A model generated the notes under the pieces. That model was not told the DNA's origin. It made no database searches and worked only from the letters and a program-made list of their open reading frames with translations. A DNA stretch of 64,000 nt from Streptomyces sp. CG1 (lineage in GTDB: Bacteria; Actinomycetota; Actinomycetes; Streptomycetales; Streptomycetaceae): positions 3,968,001 through 4,032,000 of the forward strand of contig NZ_CP163518.1 of the NCBI RefSeq assembly GCF_041080625.1. Direction: 5' to 3'. The position numbers were made by a program, and so were the translations under genes. Position 1 is the stretch's first letter. Each line of letters begins with the position of its first letter. Below are positions 9,960-18,145 of the stretch, in pieces.

Positions 9960-11885
9960 GTGTTCGACACAGTGCTGGTCGCCAACCGGGGCGAGATCGC
10001 CGTACGCGTCATCCGTACGCTCCGCTCGCTGGGCGTGCGCTCGGTGGCGGTCTTCTCCGACGCCGACGCGGACGCACGGCACGTCCGGGAGGCCGACACG
10101 GCGGTACGGATCGGTCCGGCACCGGCCGCCGAGAGCTATCTGTCGGTGGAGCGACTGCTGGAGGCCGCCGCCCGCACGGGTGCGCAGGCCGTCCACCCGG
10201 GGTACGGCTTCCTCGCCGAGAACACGGGCTTCGCGCGCGCCTGCGAGGACGCGGGGCTGGTCTTCATCGGCCCGTCCGCGGACGCGATCGCGCTCATGGG
10301 CGACAAGATCCGCGCCAAGGAGACGGTGAAGGCGGCCGGAGTCCCGGTGGTCCCCGGCGGACGCGACCCCGAACTGGCCCAGGCAGCCCGCGAGTTGGGT
10401 GCGCCGGTGCTGCTGAAGCCGTCCGCCGGCGGTGGCGGCAAGGGCATGCGCCTGGTGCGGGACCTGACGGTCCTGGAGGAGGAGATCGCGGCCGCCCGCC
10501 GCGAGGCCCGCGCCTCCTTCGGTGACGACACGCTGCTGGTGGAGCGGTGGATCGACCGGCCCCGGCACATCGAGATCCAGGTCCTGGCCGACGGCCACGG
10601 CAATGTCGTCCATCTCGGCGAGCGCGAGTGCTCGCTCCAGCGACGGCACCAGAAGATCATCGAGGAGGCGCCGAGTGTGCTCCTGGATGAGCGGACCCGG
10701 GCCGCGATGGGCGAGGCGGCCGTGCAGGCGGCGCGCTCGTGCGGGTACCGGGGCGCGGGCACGGTGGAGTTCATCGTGCCGGGCAACGACCCCACTCAGT
10801 ACTTCTTCATGGAGATGAACACCCGCCTCCAGGTGGAGCACCCGGTCACCGAACTCGTCACGGGCCTGGATCTGGTGGAGTGGCAGGTGCGGGTGGCGGC
10901 CGGGGAGAAGCTGGGCTTCACGCAGGACGACGTACGGCTGACCGGGCACGCGATCGAGGCCCGTATCTGCGCCGAAGACCCCGCGCGCGGCTTCCTCCCC
11001 TCCGGCGGTACGGTCCTGCTCCTGAACGAGCCGCAGGGCGACGGCGTCCGCACCGACTCCGGGCTCAGCGAGGGCACCGAGGTCGGCAGTCTCTACGACC
11101 CGATGCTGTCCAAGGTGATCGCCCACGGCCCCGACCGCGCGACGGCGTTGCGCAAGCTCCGGGCGGCACTCGCGGAGACGGTCACGCTGGGGGTGCAGAC
11201 CAACGCGGGCTTCCTGCGCCGGCTGCTGGCCCACCCGGCCGTCGTACAAGGTGACTTGGACACCGGCCTGGTCGAGCGAGTCGTGGACGAGCTTGTCTTG
11301 GCGGACGTACCCGAGGAGGTCTACGAGGCGGCCGCCGCCGTACGCGCGCGTGCGCTGGAGCCGCGCACGGACGGCTGGGTCGACCCCTTCTCGGTGCCGA
11401 GCGGCTGGCGGCTCGGCGGCACCCCGAAGCCGCCCGCCTTCCACCTGCGGGTGCAGGACCCGGTGACGTACACCCCGCGCGGCACCGCGACGGTCGCCGA
11501 CGACACCGTCTTGGTCACCCTCGACGGCGTCCGCCACGCCTTCCACCGGGCCGGTGACTGGATCGGCCGCGACGGCGACGCCTGGCAGGTGCGGGACCAC
11601 GACCCGGTGGCCGCGTCCCTCGGCAGGTCCGCCCACGCGGGCGCCGACTCGCTCACCGCGCCCATGCCCGGCACGGTCACCGTGGTCAAGGTGGCCGTCG
11701 GCGACGAGGTGGCCGCCGGGCAGAGCCTGCTGGTGGTGGAGGCGATGAAGATGGAGCACGTCATCTCCGCCCCGCACGCCGGCACGGTCGCCGAGCTGGA
11801 CGTGACCCCGGGCACGACGGTCGCCATGGACCAGGTGCTCGCCGTGATCGCACCACACGACGAGGAAGAGGTGGTGGCGGAGTGA
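9960..11885 (+). CDS. Methylcrotonyl-CoA carboxylase, biotin-containing (alpha) subunit
   Basis: Biotin carboxylase fused to a biotin carrier domain, 641 residues. Order: biotin carboxylase N-domain ([19 protein letters not shown]), ATP-grasp domain with the [10 protein letters not shown] glycine loop and [14 protein letters not shown], linker, and a C-terminal BCCP with EAMKMEH; the biotinylated Lys is residue 597. It uses ATP and bicarbonate to carboxylate biotin for the preceding subunit. The GTG start at 9960-9962 lies 11 bases after the beta-subunit stop with GAGGAGG before it. The stop overlaps the next gene by GTGA, indicating translational coupling. Confidence 0.92.
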   Translation: MFDTVLVANRGEIAVRVIRTLRSLGVRSVAVFSDADADARHVREADTAVRIGPAPAAESYLSVERLLEAAARTGAQAVHPGYGFLAENTGFARACEDAGLVFIGPSADAIALMGDKIRAKETVKAAGVPVVPGGRDPELAQAARELGAPVLLKPSAGGGGKGMRLVRDLTVLEEEIAAARREARASFGDDTLLVERWIDRPRHIEIQVLADGHGNVVHLGERECSLQRRHQKIIEEAPSVLLDERTRAAMGEAAVQAARSCGYRGAGTVEFIVPGNDPTQYFFMEMNTRLQVEHPVTELVTGLDLVEWQVRVAAGEKLGFTQDDVRLTGHAIEARICAEDPARGFLPSGGTVLLLNEPQGDGVRTDSGLSEGTEVGSLYDPMLSKVIAHGPDRATALRKLRAALAETVTLGVQTNAGFLRRLLAHPAVVQGDLDTGLVERVVDELVLADVPEEVYEAAAAVRARALEPRTDGWVDPFSVPSGWRLGGTPKPPAFHLRVQDPVTYTPRGTATVADDTVLVTLDGVRHAFHRAGDWIGRDGDAWQVRDHDPVAASLGRSAHAGADSLTAPMPGTVTVVKVAVGDEVAAGQSLLVVEAMKMEHVISAPHAGTVAELDVTPGTTVAMDQVLAVIAPHDEEEVVAE

Positions 11886-12826
11886 CTGTCGACGGTCTCC
11901 CCATGGTCGTACCGGCCGCCGATCTGCCCGCGCGGGTACGGATCCACGAGGTCGGCGCGCGCGACGGGCTGCAGAACGAGAAGTCGGCCGTACCGACCGA
12001 GATCAAGGCGGAGTTCATCCGCCGGCTCGCCGACGCGGGCCTGACGACGATCGAGGCGACGAGCTTCGTGCACCCCAAGTGGGTGCCTCAGCTGGCCGAC
12101 GCCGAGCAGCTGTTCCCGTTGATCAGCGACCTGCCGGGGGTCGAACTCCCGGTGCTGGTGCCCAACCAGCGGGGCCTGGACCGGGCGCTGGCGCTCGGCG
12201 CCGACCGGGTCGCCGTCTTCGCCAGCGCCACGGAGTCCTTCGCGAAGGCCAACCTCAACCGCACGGTGGACGAGTCGCTGGCCGTGTTCGAGCCGGTGGT
12301 CCGGCAGGCGAAGGACGCGGGTGCGCACGTACGCGGCTATGTGTCCATGTGCTTCGGCGACCCCTGGGAGGGGGCGGTCCCGCTCCACCAGGTGGCCCGC
12401 GTCTGCACGGCCCTGAGGGACATGGGCTGCGACGAGCTGAGCCTCGGCGACACCATCGGAGTCGCGACGCCGGGCCACGTACTCGAACTGCTCGCCCTCC
12501 TCAACGAGGAGCGCGTGCCGACGAACATGATCGGCGTCCACTTCCACGACACCTACGGCCAGGCGCTCGCGAACACCTACGCGGCCCTGGAGCACGGCGT
12601 GACCACCGTCGACGCCTCGGCCGGAGGCCTCGGCGGCTGCCCGTACGCCAAGTCCGCCACCGGCAACCTCGCCACCGAGGACCTCGTCTGGATGCTGCAC
12701 GGCCTCGGCATCGAGACCGGGGTCGACCTCGGCCGTCTGACCGCCACCAGCGTGTGGATGGCCGCCCATCTGGACCGGCCCAGCCCGTCCCGTACCGTCC
12801 GCGCTCTCTCCCACAAGGACCAGTGA
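11882..12826 (+). CDS. hmgL: Hydroxymethylglutaryl-CoA lyase
   Basis: TIM-barrel lyase of 314 residues that cleaves HMG-CoA to acetoacetate and acetyl-CoA, the last step of leucine breakdown. Recognisable are [14 protein letters not shown] at the N-terminus, [27 protein letters not shown], and the signature [15 protein letters not shown] with the catalytic Cys. The GTG start at 11882 overlaps the carboxylase stop by four bases. The operon order carboxylase-carboxylase-lyase-dehydrogenase is that of the liu locus. Confidence 0.93.
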   Translation: MTVDGLPMVVPAADLPARVRIHEVGARDGLQNEKSAVPTEIKAEFIRRLADAGLTTIEATSFVHPKWVPQLADAEQLFPLISDLPGVELPVLVPNQRGLDRALALGADRVAVFASATESFAKANLNRTVDESLAVFEPVVRQAKDAGAHVRGYVSMCFGDPWEGAVPLHQVARVCTALRDMGCDELSLGDTIGVATPGHVLELLALLNEERVPTNMIGVHFHDTYGQALANTYAALEHGVTTVDASAGGLGGCPYAKSATGNLATEDLVWMLHGLGIETGVDLGRLTATSVWMAAHLDRPSPSRTVRALSHKDQ

Positions 12827-12831
12827 TCAGC

Positions 12832-13992
12832 ATGGACCACCGTCTCAGCCCCGAGCTGGAGGAACTCCGCCGTACGGTGGAGGAGTTCGCGCACGATGTC
12901 GTGGCGCCGAAGATCGGCGACTTCTACGAGCGGCACGAGTTCCCGTACGAGATCGTCCGCGAGATGGGCCGTATGGGCCTGTTCGGGCTGCCGTTCCCGG
13001 AGGAGTACGGCGGCATGGGCGGCGACTATCTGGCGCTCGGTATCGCCTTGGAGGAACTGGCGCGGGTGGACTCGTCCGTGGCCATCACCCTCGAGGCGGG
13101 CGTCTCCCTGGGCGCCATGCCGATCCATCTCTTCGGCACGGAGGAGCAGAAGCGGGAGTGGCTCCCCCGCCTGTGCACGGGCGAGATCCTGGGCGCGTTC
13201 GGCCTGACGGAGCCGGACGGCGGCAGCGACGCGGGCGCGACCCGTACGACGGCCCGCCTCGACCCCGACACGAACGAATGGGTCATCAACGGCACGAAGT
13301 GCTTCATCACCAACTCCGGTACGGACATCACGGGCCTGGTGACCGTCACCGCCGTGACCGGCCGCAAGCCGGACGGCAAGCCGCGGATCTCGGCGATCAT
13401 CGTCCCGTCGGGCACCCCCGGCTTCACGGTGGCGGCCCCCTACTCGAAGGTCGGCTGGAACGCCTCGGACACCCGCGAGCTGTCGTTCGCCGACGTCCGG
13501 GTGCCGGCGGCGAATCTGCTGGGCGAGCAGGGCCGGGGCTACGCCCAGTTCCTGCGCATCCTCGACGAGGGCCGCATTGCCATCGCGGCCCTCGCGACGG
13601 GCCTGGCACAGGGCTGCGTCGACGAGTCGCTGAAGTACGCGAAGGAACGCCACGCGTTCGGTCGCCCCATCGGCGCCAACCAGGCCATCCAGTTCAAGAT
13701 CGCCGACATGGAGATGAAGGCGTACACGGCCCGCCTGGCCTGGCGCGACGCGGCGAGCCGCCTGGTGGCCGGCGAACCCTTCAAGAAGGAGGCGGCCCTG
13801 GCCAAGCTGTACTCCTCCACCGTCGCCGTGGACAACGCCCGCGACGCCACCCAGGTCCACGGCGGCTACGGTTTCATGAACGAGTACCCGGTGGCCCGCA
13901 TGTGGCGCGACTCCAAGATCCTGGAGATCGGCGAGGGCACGAGCGAGGTCCAGCGGATGCTGATCGCACGGGAGTTGGGACTGGTGAGCTAG
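12832..13992 (+). CDS. Acyl-CoA dehydrogenase, probably isovaleryl-CoA dehydrogenase
   Basis: FAD-dependent dehydrogenase of 386 residues with FGLTEPDGGSDAGATRT, WVINGTKCFITNSG and HGGYGFMNEYPVARMWRDSK plus GTSEVQRMLIAREL at the C-terminus. Its place at the end of the methylcrotonyl-CoA carboxylase/HMG-CoA lyase operon suggests it oxidises isovaleryl-CoA or a related branched acyl-CoA. The ATG at 12832 is five bases after the lyase stop, with AAGGA inside the end of that gene. The methylglutaconyl-CoA hydratase needed for the full pathway is not in this window. Confidence 0.9.
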   Translation: MDHRLSPELEELRRTVEEFAHDVVAPKIGDFYERHEFPYEIVREMGRMGLFGLPFPEEYGGMGGDYLALGIALEELARVDSSVAITLEAGVSLGAMPIHLFGTEEQKREWLPRLCTGEILGAFGLTEPDGGSDAGATRTTARLDPDTNEWVINGTKCFITNSGTDITGLVTVTAVTGRKPDGKPRISAIIVPSGTPGFTVAAPYSKVGWNASDTRELSFADVRVPAANLLGEQGRGYAQFLRILDEGRIAIAALATGLAQGCVDESLKYAKERHAFGRPIGANQAIQFKIADMEMKAYTARLAWRDAASRLVAGEPFKKEAALAKLYSSTVAVDNARDATQVHGGYGFMNEYPVARMWRDSKILEIGEGTSEVQRMLIARELGLVS

Positions 13993-14092
13993 ACACTGTT
14001 CGGCGAATCAGGTGGTTCTCCCGGGGCAGGGCATTGCGTGACGGGCGTGCGGGACGTTGGTCAGCGCGTCCGTCATCTGCCTGGAGGTAACC

Positions 14093-14509
14093 GTGAAAGC
14101 CGCGAAGTATGCGACGGGATTGACGCTGGGACTGATGGTGACCGCCACGCTGGTCACCCCGGCCGCTTCCGCCGCGCCGCACTCCGGTCGGGCCGACCGC
14201 CCCGCCCTCACCAACTCCGACAACGGCCGCACCGTGACCCGGTCGGTCGGTGACGACACCGGGATCCGCCTGAAAGCCACCCGCGAGCAGGGCTTGACAT
14301 ACACGTGGAGCATGCCGAGCACCCGCGACGCCCACGTCCTGACCCGGACCATCAGCGGCACGACACCTGCCGGTGACGCGTACGCGGTCCTGCACGCGGA
14401 AAGCCCGGGTACCAGCACCATCACCGCGGTGCGGCAGTGCCGCCCCGATCCCGGGTACAAGTGCCCCCGCGCCATCGCGCCGTGGAAGGTCACCATCAAG
14501 GTGAGCTGA
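14093..14509 (+). CDS. Secreted protein, possible chagasin-like (I42) protease inhibitor
   Basis: Exported protein of 138 residues; signal peptide at residues 1-31 ending SAAPHS. The mature domain resembles the chagasin/I42 cysteine protease inhibitor layout: a GD-containing strand (SVGDDTGIRLKAT), a Trp in TYTWSMPS matching the GYxW position, then a hydrophobic strand AVLHAESPGTSTITAV and a C-terminal WKVTIKVS strand. Two Cys (QCRPDPGYKC) probably form a disulphide, unusual for I42. The GTG at 14093 is chosen because GGAGG sits five bases upstream and a signal peptide follows. Function is a by-eye fold guess. Confidence 0.6.
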   Translation: MKAAKYATGLTLGLMVTATLVTPAASAAPHSGRADRPALTNSDNGRTVTRSVGDDTGIRLKATREQGLTYTWSMPSTRDAHVLTRTISGTTPAGDAYAVLHAESPGTSTITAVRQCRPDPGYKCPRAIAPWKVTIKVS

Positions 14510-14530
14510 GACAGTGTGCTGAGACCTCAC

Positions 14531-14596
14531 GCGGCGTCGGCCTTCAGGACATGCTGGTGCCTTAGGACATGCTGGTGCCCTGAAGACCGACGCCGC
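14531..14596. terminator. Long hairpin with tandem 16-bp repeat in the loop
   Basis: Arms GCGGCGTCGGCCTTCAG (14531-14547) and CTGAAGACCGACGCCGC (14580-14596) pair at 16 of 17 positions. The loop holds two copies of AGGACATGCTGGTGCC (14546-14561 and 14564-14579) separated by two bases. It follows the inhibitor-like gene by 21 bases and probably terminates it; the repeated loop is unusual. Confidence 0.6.
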
Positions 14597-14982
14597 GCAT
14601 CACCCCCTGCCGCTCCCCTCGCTCCTGCCCTGGGCCCCGGTCGGCGGATGGAGCGGATCATCACCGCGAGGACCGGCGAAGCAGCCGACGTCGTCGGCGC
14701 AGGACTGGGCGGCGAGCTGAGACGTCGGGCAGGCGATAGCGGATCCACCGCCCGGCCCGACCTCCACCAGGTGGCGACTGGAGCGGCTCACTCGGTTGAG
14801 TGCCTGGAGCGCCAGGCACGCCTTCTCCTCGCCATGCGCGTTGGCGGCCACATCGAGATAGCCCGATGCCGTCTTGATCGTTGTAGAGAACGTCGAAGCA
14901 GACACATGCCCTGCTGGGACGTACGTTGGAGCCCGCTCCCGCCACGTCCTGCTCGACACGACGGGAAGGGCGTTCGAAAGGT
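14597..14982. other. Intergenic stretch with no convincing gene
   Basis: No frame here has a ribosome site, a recognisable domain and normal Streptomyces codon bias together. Open frames exist on both strands (for example 14600-15007 on the minus strand), but they lack homology that I can see. The stretch may hold the decayed remains of an accessory gene that once followed the DUF6415 cassette. Confidence 0.4.
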
Positions 14983-15004
14983 GCGACCCTGACCCTGCGG
15001 TCGC
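14983..15004. terminator. Short hairpin after micro-peptide, copy 1
   Basis: GCGACC (14983-14988) pairs with GGTCGC (14999-15004). The same hairpin with nearly the same flanks follows the second cassette copy at 29162-29183, so it belongs to the duplicated unit and probably ends its leftward transcript. Confidence 0.5.
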
Positions 15005-15016
15005 CATGGGGGTGCG

Positions 15017-15118
15017 TCAGCCGGACGTCCGCGCCAGCACCAGGGCGAGGACCGGGGCGGAGACAATCGTCACGTACACAATCGCCACGTACACGAACCG
15101 GCCGGCGATCGCCTTCAT
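15017..15118 (-). CDS. 33-residue hydrophobic micro-peptide, copy 1
   Basis: Begins MKAIAGRF, continues as one hydrophobic segment (VYVAIVYVTIVSAPVLALVL) and ends ARTSG, so it is a predicted single-pass membrane peptide. It starts 11 bases after the DUF6415 stop. The equivalent ORF of copy 2 (28 residues, starting MKAIAS and ending VLARTSN) is conserved at both ends and in position, which is the main reason to believe it is translated. No Shine-Dalgarno is evident, so coupling to the upstream gene is likely. Confidence 0.6.
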   Translation of the reverse strand: MKAIAGRFVYVAIVYVTIVSAPVLALVLARTSG

Positions 15119-15128
15119 GGCCGGGGGA

Positions 15129-15524
15129 TCATGGCTGCCCGGCGCGCAGGTTCTCGTAGTGGTCGCACAGGGCTTTGACGCAGCGGGCGAGCTTCCGCGC
15201 CACGGCAACGCGGACGGGCGGCGTGCAGCCGTCTCCGAGCCGCAGCTTTCTGGTCGCCTCGCCGACGCAGGCGAGCGCGCAGTAGCGAGGGACACTGTCC
15301 TTCGGCAGCCGCCTGGCTTTCGCCTCCACTTCGGGGATCAGCAGCTCCAGGTGTCCGCGCAGCATCGCGGTGAGCGTGTCCAACTCGCATGGGGCTGGAG
15401 GCACTACGTCTGGTGCGTCGTCGGGGCCCAGCAAGATGGCCGCCGTCTCGCGGATCGTGCCGATGTCCAGGGGGAGGGTGGCGGCCCGTGGGTCGGCAGC
15501 GGATGAGGCTGTAACGTTCGGCAA
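15129..15524 (-). CDS. DUF6415-family protein, copy 1
   Basis: Soluble, mainly helical protein of 131 residues. I recall this family in Streptomyces being annotated as DUF6415 natural-product biosynthesis protein; no biochemical function is known to me. Conserved blocks are LRGHLELLIPEVEAKA, YCALACVGEATRKLR and LARCVKALCDHYENL, with four Cys. The TTG start at 15524 has GAGGAG six bases upstream. It shares about 80 percent of 109 aligned residues by eye with the copy at 29278-29673 and has exactly the same length. It is followed by a membrane micro-peptide and preceded by a GntR gene. Confidence 0.75.
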   Translation of the reverse strand: MPNVTASSAADPRAATLPLDIGTIRETAAILLGPDDAPDVVPPAPCELDTLTAMLRGHLELLIPEVEAKARRLPKDSVPRYCALACVGEATRKLRLGDGCTPPVRVAVARKLARCVKALCDHYENLRAGQP

Positions 15525-15564
15525 GTCGCGCTCCTCAGCAGCGTTGGCCGTGCCCGAGGCCGTG

Positions 15565-15639
15565 TCAGCGGTCGCCGGGCTTCGTCTTTTCCGCAGCCGG
15601 GCGCAGCAGGGCCACCTCCGCGACGTACTGGCGCGGCAT
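15565..15639 (-). CDS. Possible 24-residue peptide between GntR and DUF6415 genes
   Basis: A short frame starting MPRQYVAEVALL and ending KTKPGDR lies between a GntR operator and the DUF6415 gene. It has no clear ribosome site. Its only support is position, downstream of an operator and upstream of a cassette; it may be chance. Confidence 0.2.
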   Translation of the reverse strand: MPRQYVAEVALLRPAAEKTKPGDR

Positions 15640-15647
15640 GAGAAAGA

Positions 15648-15673
15648 GACTGGACCGGTGGACCGGTCCAGTC
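15648..15673. promoter_or_regulatory. Predicted GntR operator, cassette side
   Basis: GACTGGACCGGT and ACCGGTCCAGTC form a perfect 12-bp inverted repeat with a GG spacer. It contains the palindrome TGGACCGGTCCA (15659-15670), which recurs with one change (TGGACTGGTCCA) at 16431-16442 in front of the divergent methyltransferase gene. Lying just past the GntR stop and ahead of the leftward DUF6415 cassette, it would place the cassette under the same regulator. Confidence 0.65.
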
Positions 15674-15691
15674 AGCCGCTTGAGTCGGCCA

Positions 15692-16411
15692 CTACCCCAT
15701 CGGGTACGTCTCGACCTCCTCGAAGACGTGCGACGGCGTGACGCCCTCTTCGCACACCAACGGAAGACGGTCCTGGTCATAGGCCGTGTGGACCACGACG
15801 GCCACGGCGGCCGGCTGCTCCACCTCCAGCAGCCGGGCTTCCTCGTTACTGGCCAGGCGGACCGTGGTGATGTCGACACCCTCGCAGGGCGAGCGGCCGG
15901 TTTCACGACGCACGTAATGCGTGGTGCCCTCGGTGATCGGGCCGGGCAACGCCAGACGGGGCGCGACATCCGCGATGGCAGGCGGGAACCAGGCCGTGAC
16001 GACCGTCCCCGGCGAACCGTCGTCGAGCAGCACCAGACGCATCCGGCGCAGCGCGGTCTCACCGGGCTCCAGACCCAGGGCTTCCACCACGTGCGCGGGC
16101 GGCACGAGCCGGTCCGGCATGCCCAGCCGCCGGTACGGTGCACCACCCGTGACGCGACTGGAACCGGCCCGGCGACCGCCCGCCGGCCGCGCGACCGGCG
16201 TCTCCACCACCGTGAATCCAGTGCCCTGCCTGGCCGCGACCAGGCCGTCGGCCCTCAGCACGTCATACGCCTTGACCACGGTGGCCCTGGACACGGCCCA
16301 CTGTTCGGCGAGGTCACGACCCGACGGCAGCAGGTCGCCCGGGCCGAACTCACCTGCCGCGATCCGGGTCCGGAGATCGTCGGCGATCTGCTCGTACTTC
16401 AGAGGGGGCAT
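15692..16411 (-). CDS. GntR/HutC-type regulator
   Basis: Regulator of 239 residues: winged helix (1-70, KYEQIADDLRTRIAAGEFGPGDLLPSGRDLAEQWAVSRATVVKAYD in family order) and a C-terminal UTRA effector domain (about 85-235; VLLDDGSPGTVVTAWFPP, VRRETGRSPCEGVD). HutC members usually bind a small metabolite and release palindromic DNA. It is divergent from a SAM methyltransferase gene, and matching palindromes lie at both ends of the gene, suggesting autoregulation and control of the methyltransferase and of the DUF6415 cassette. Confidence 0.85.
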   Translation of the reverse strand: MPPLKYEQIADDLRTRIAAGEFGPGDLLPSGRDLAEQWAVSRATVVKAYDVLRADGLVAARQGTGFTVVETPVARPAGGRRAGSSRVTGGAPYRRLGMPDRLVPPAHVVEALGLEPGETALRRMRLVLLDDGSPGTVVTAWFPPAIADVAPRLALPGPITEGTTHYVRRETGRSPCEGVDITTVRLASNEEARLLEVEQPAAVAVVVHTAYDQDRLPLVCEEGVTPSHVFEEVETYPMG

Positions 16412-16430
16412 AAGGCATGTTTCCGATCAC

Positions 16431-16460
16431 TGGACTGGTCCACCGCTCGTGAACCAGAAT
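16431..16460 (+). promoter_or_regulatory. GntR operator overlapping a leaderless promoter
   Basis: TGGACTGGTCCA (16431-16442) matches the operator at 15659. TGGACT can serve as a -35 and CAGAAT (16455-16460) as a -10 with 18 bases between, six bases before the methyltransferase ATG, so the transcript would be leaderless and the operator would cover the -35. Confidence 0.5.
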
Positions 16461-16466
16461 GCCCGC

Positions 16467-17282
16467 ATGACACTTCCTGAGCTAGCGCCGGAGATCGTGA
16501 GGTTCTACACCGAGACCATCGACGAGGCGGACAGGCTGACCACCACAGCCGACGGGCGCCTGGAGCTGGTGCGCACCCAGGAACTGCTGCGCCGGTACCT
16601 GCCGACGCCGCCGGCCCGCATCCTCGACGTCGGCGGCGGCCCCGGCGCCCATGCGCGATGGCTGGTCGAGGACGGCTACAGCGTCCATCTCGTCGACCCG
16701 ATCCCCCGGCACGTCGAACAGGCGAAGGCCACCGGTGCCACCGTCGAAGTCGGCGATGCCCGGCGGCTCACCGCCGCCGACGGCTCGGCCGACGTCGTCC
16801 TGCTGCTCGGCCCGCTGTACCACCTGATCGACCGCGCCGACCGCGAGCAGGCGCTCGCCGAGGCCTACCGCGTGCTCAAGCCGGGCGGTCTGCTGGCAAC
16901 GGCCGGTATCAACCGGTACTCCAGCCTCTTCGAGCACGCCGCGTTCGCGCACCTCCACAAAGAACAGATGCAGAGGAGCATCAGCCAGATCCTCGCCTCC
17001 CAGATCCATGACGGGAAGAAGGCCTTCACAGCCGCCTACTTCCACAGCGGCGAGCAACTGCGCGACGAGGTGGGTGCGGCCGGAATCAACGATGTCCGTG
17101 TCTTCGGTGTCGAAGGCCCGGCCTGGTCCATGCTCGCGGCGGCCGAACGAAACACTGGCGGCGACTTCCGGGACACGCCCCTGTTCGAGTCGGCACTGGC
17201 TGCCGCTCGCCTGGCCGAGCCGTACCCCGAGCTGCTGGCGGCGAGTTCACATCTACTGGCGGTCGGCCGACGGCCGAGATGA
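16467..17282 (+). CDS. Class I SAM-dependent methyltransferase
   Basis: Soluble methyltransferase of 271 residues. Motif I is RILDVGGGPGAHARWL, followed by the acidic VHLVDP, GDARRL and the LLGPLYHL segment, then VLKPGGLL. It looks like a small-molecule methyltransferase of the UbiE/Methyltransf_11 group; the substrate is unknown. It is divergently transcribed from the GntR gene with a shared operator, so its expression is probably induced by the GntR ligand. Start 16467 is the first in-frame ATG and probably the 5' end of the mRNA. Its 3' end overlaps an opposite-strand small ORF by 30 bases. Confidence 0.85.
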   Translation: MTLPELAPEIVRFYTETIDEADRLTTTADGRLELVRTQELLRRYLPTPPARILDVGGGPGAHARWLVEDGYSVHLVDPIPRHVEQAKATGATVEVGDARRLTAADGSADVVLLLGPLYHLIDRADREQALAEAYRVLKPGGLLATAGINRYSSLFEHAAFAHLHKEQMQRSISQILASQIHDGKKAFTAAYFHSGEQLRDEVGAAGINDVRVFGVEGPAWSMLAAAERNTGGDFRDTPLFESALAAARLAEPYPELLAASSHLLAVGRRPR

Positions 17283-17405
17283 GTGGCCCAGCCGACCACC
17301 GGGGTCGCCGTCATGTGGCGACCAGGCCGATGCAGGCAGGGCGCCGGACACGGCTGCTGTCGCGGTGACCAGTGCGACCAGCCCGAAACGGGACGGGGAT
17401 CTCAT
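17253..17405 (-). CDS. Small exported peptide, possibly a truncated remnant
   Basis: A 50-residue frame with an excellent AGGAG site four bases before the ATG at 17403-17405. It encodes a clear signal peptide (FGLVALVTATAAVSGALPASA) but only about 22 residues after the predicted cleavage site. Its 3' end runs into the opposite strand of the methyltransferase gene. The strong start with almost no mature protein suggests either a real secreted peptide or the stump of a larger secreted protein cut off by rearrangement. Confidence 0.45.
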   Translation of the reverse strand: MRSPSRFGLVALVTATAAVSGALPASAWSPHDGDPGGRLGHSSRPSADRQ

Positions 17406-17500
17406 GGTTCTCCTGCGAATGCATGTCGCGCCGACGGCACCGTAGCCGGGCACAGCGAACAGCCGGGGGACATGCGCAGCCGCAGCGGTAGCGCTTGGGC

Positions 17501-18145
17501 TCACGAGGCACACCGCTGAGGTGGGGGCAGGTCGGCCGAGAGTGCCTCGGTGATGCGGGTCGTGTGGTGGTAGGCCCGGTCGGCGGCAGCCAGGGCGCGG
17601 GTCTGGGCGGCCGGGCCGGTGAGGGCCTCTTCGAGGCGGGTGGTGAACCGGGTCCAGCGGGCCCGGTCACCGCTGGCGTAGTAGGCGATGCCGTCGGTGC
17701 CGTGCAGGCCGTAGGCGCCGGTGACGTACCGGGACAGGTACCGCGCGCCGAGGGTGGAGCCCTCCAGGACGTAGAGGAAGCCGAGCAGCGAGAGCGGCTC
17801 CGCGACCGCGGTCGTACGGATCTCGCCCGCGAAGGCGACCGCCGCCGCGGCCGGCCAGCGGACCGGGGAGGCGCCGCGGGCCGCGAAATGGCGCAGGTCG
17901 CGCTCGATCAGCGGGACCTTCCGCAGGTCCTCCGCCGTCCAGAGCCCGGCGACGGCCGGTTCCGTGGTGTGGGAGAGCTCCGTTTCCAGGGTGCGCAACA
18001 CGACCCGGTAGGCGGCCAGTTGGGCCACGTAGCGGTCGAGCGGGAGGCTTCCGGCGAGCAGCGCGGTGGCGAAGGCGGTGGTCTCCAGGGCGTCGTGCCG
18101 GGCTCGGGTGCCGGTGCGGAGCCGGCCTGTGGCCGTCGCTGTCAT
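17501..18145 (-). CDS. Biliverdin-producing heme oxygenase
   Basis: Heme oxygenase-family protein of 214 residues, which opens heme to biliverdin, CO and free iron using reductant and oxygen. His17 in RARHDALE matches the proximal haem ligand, and LLGFLYVLEGSTLGARYL is the distal-helix signature with the usual small residues over haem. Its ATG overlaps the stop of the polyprenyl synthetase gene (ATGA at 18142-18145), so the two are translated together. The divergent desE promoter and iron box 1.4 kb upstream suggest a role in iron supply; the prenyl synthetase partner is unexpected for that role. Confidence 0.85.
   Translation of the reverse strand: MTATATGRLRTGTRARHDALETTAFATALLAGSLPLDRYVAQLAAYRVVLRTLETELSHTTEPAVAGLWTAEDLRKVPLIERDLRHFAARGASPVRWPAAAAVAFAGEIRTTAVAEPLSLLGFLYVLEGSTLGARYLSRYVTGAYGLHGTDGIAYYASGDRARWTRFTTRLEEALTGPAAQTRALAAADRAYHHTTRITEALSADLPPPQRCAS

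Noticed and set aside
14600..15007. A 135-residue minus-strand frame between the inhibitor-like gene and the micro-peptide
   Set aside because: No ribosome site, no recognisable domain, and codon bias not typical of a Streptomyces gene; only its first bases resemble the trailing hairpin of the duplicated cassette.
15659..15670. TGGACCGGTCCA considered as a DasR site
   Set aside because: It lacks the GGTC-TA-GACC core arrangement; the GntR gene beside it and the second copy at 16431 make a local operator more likely.
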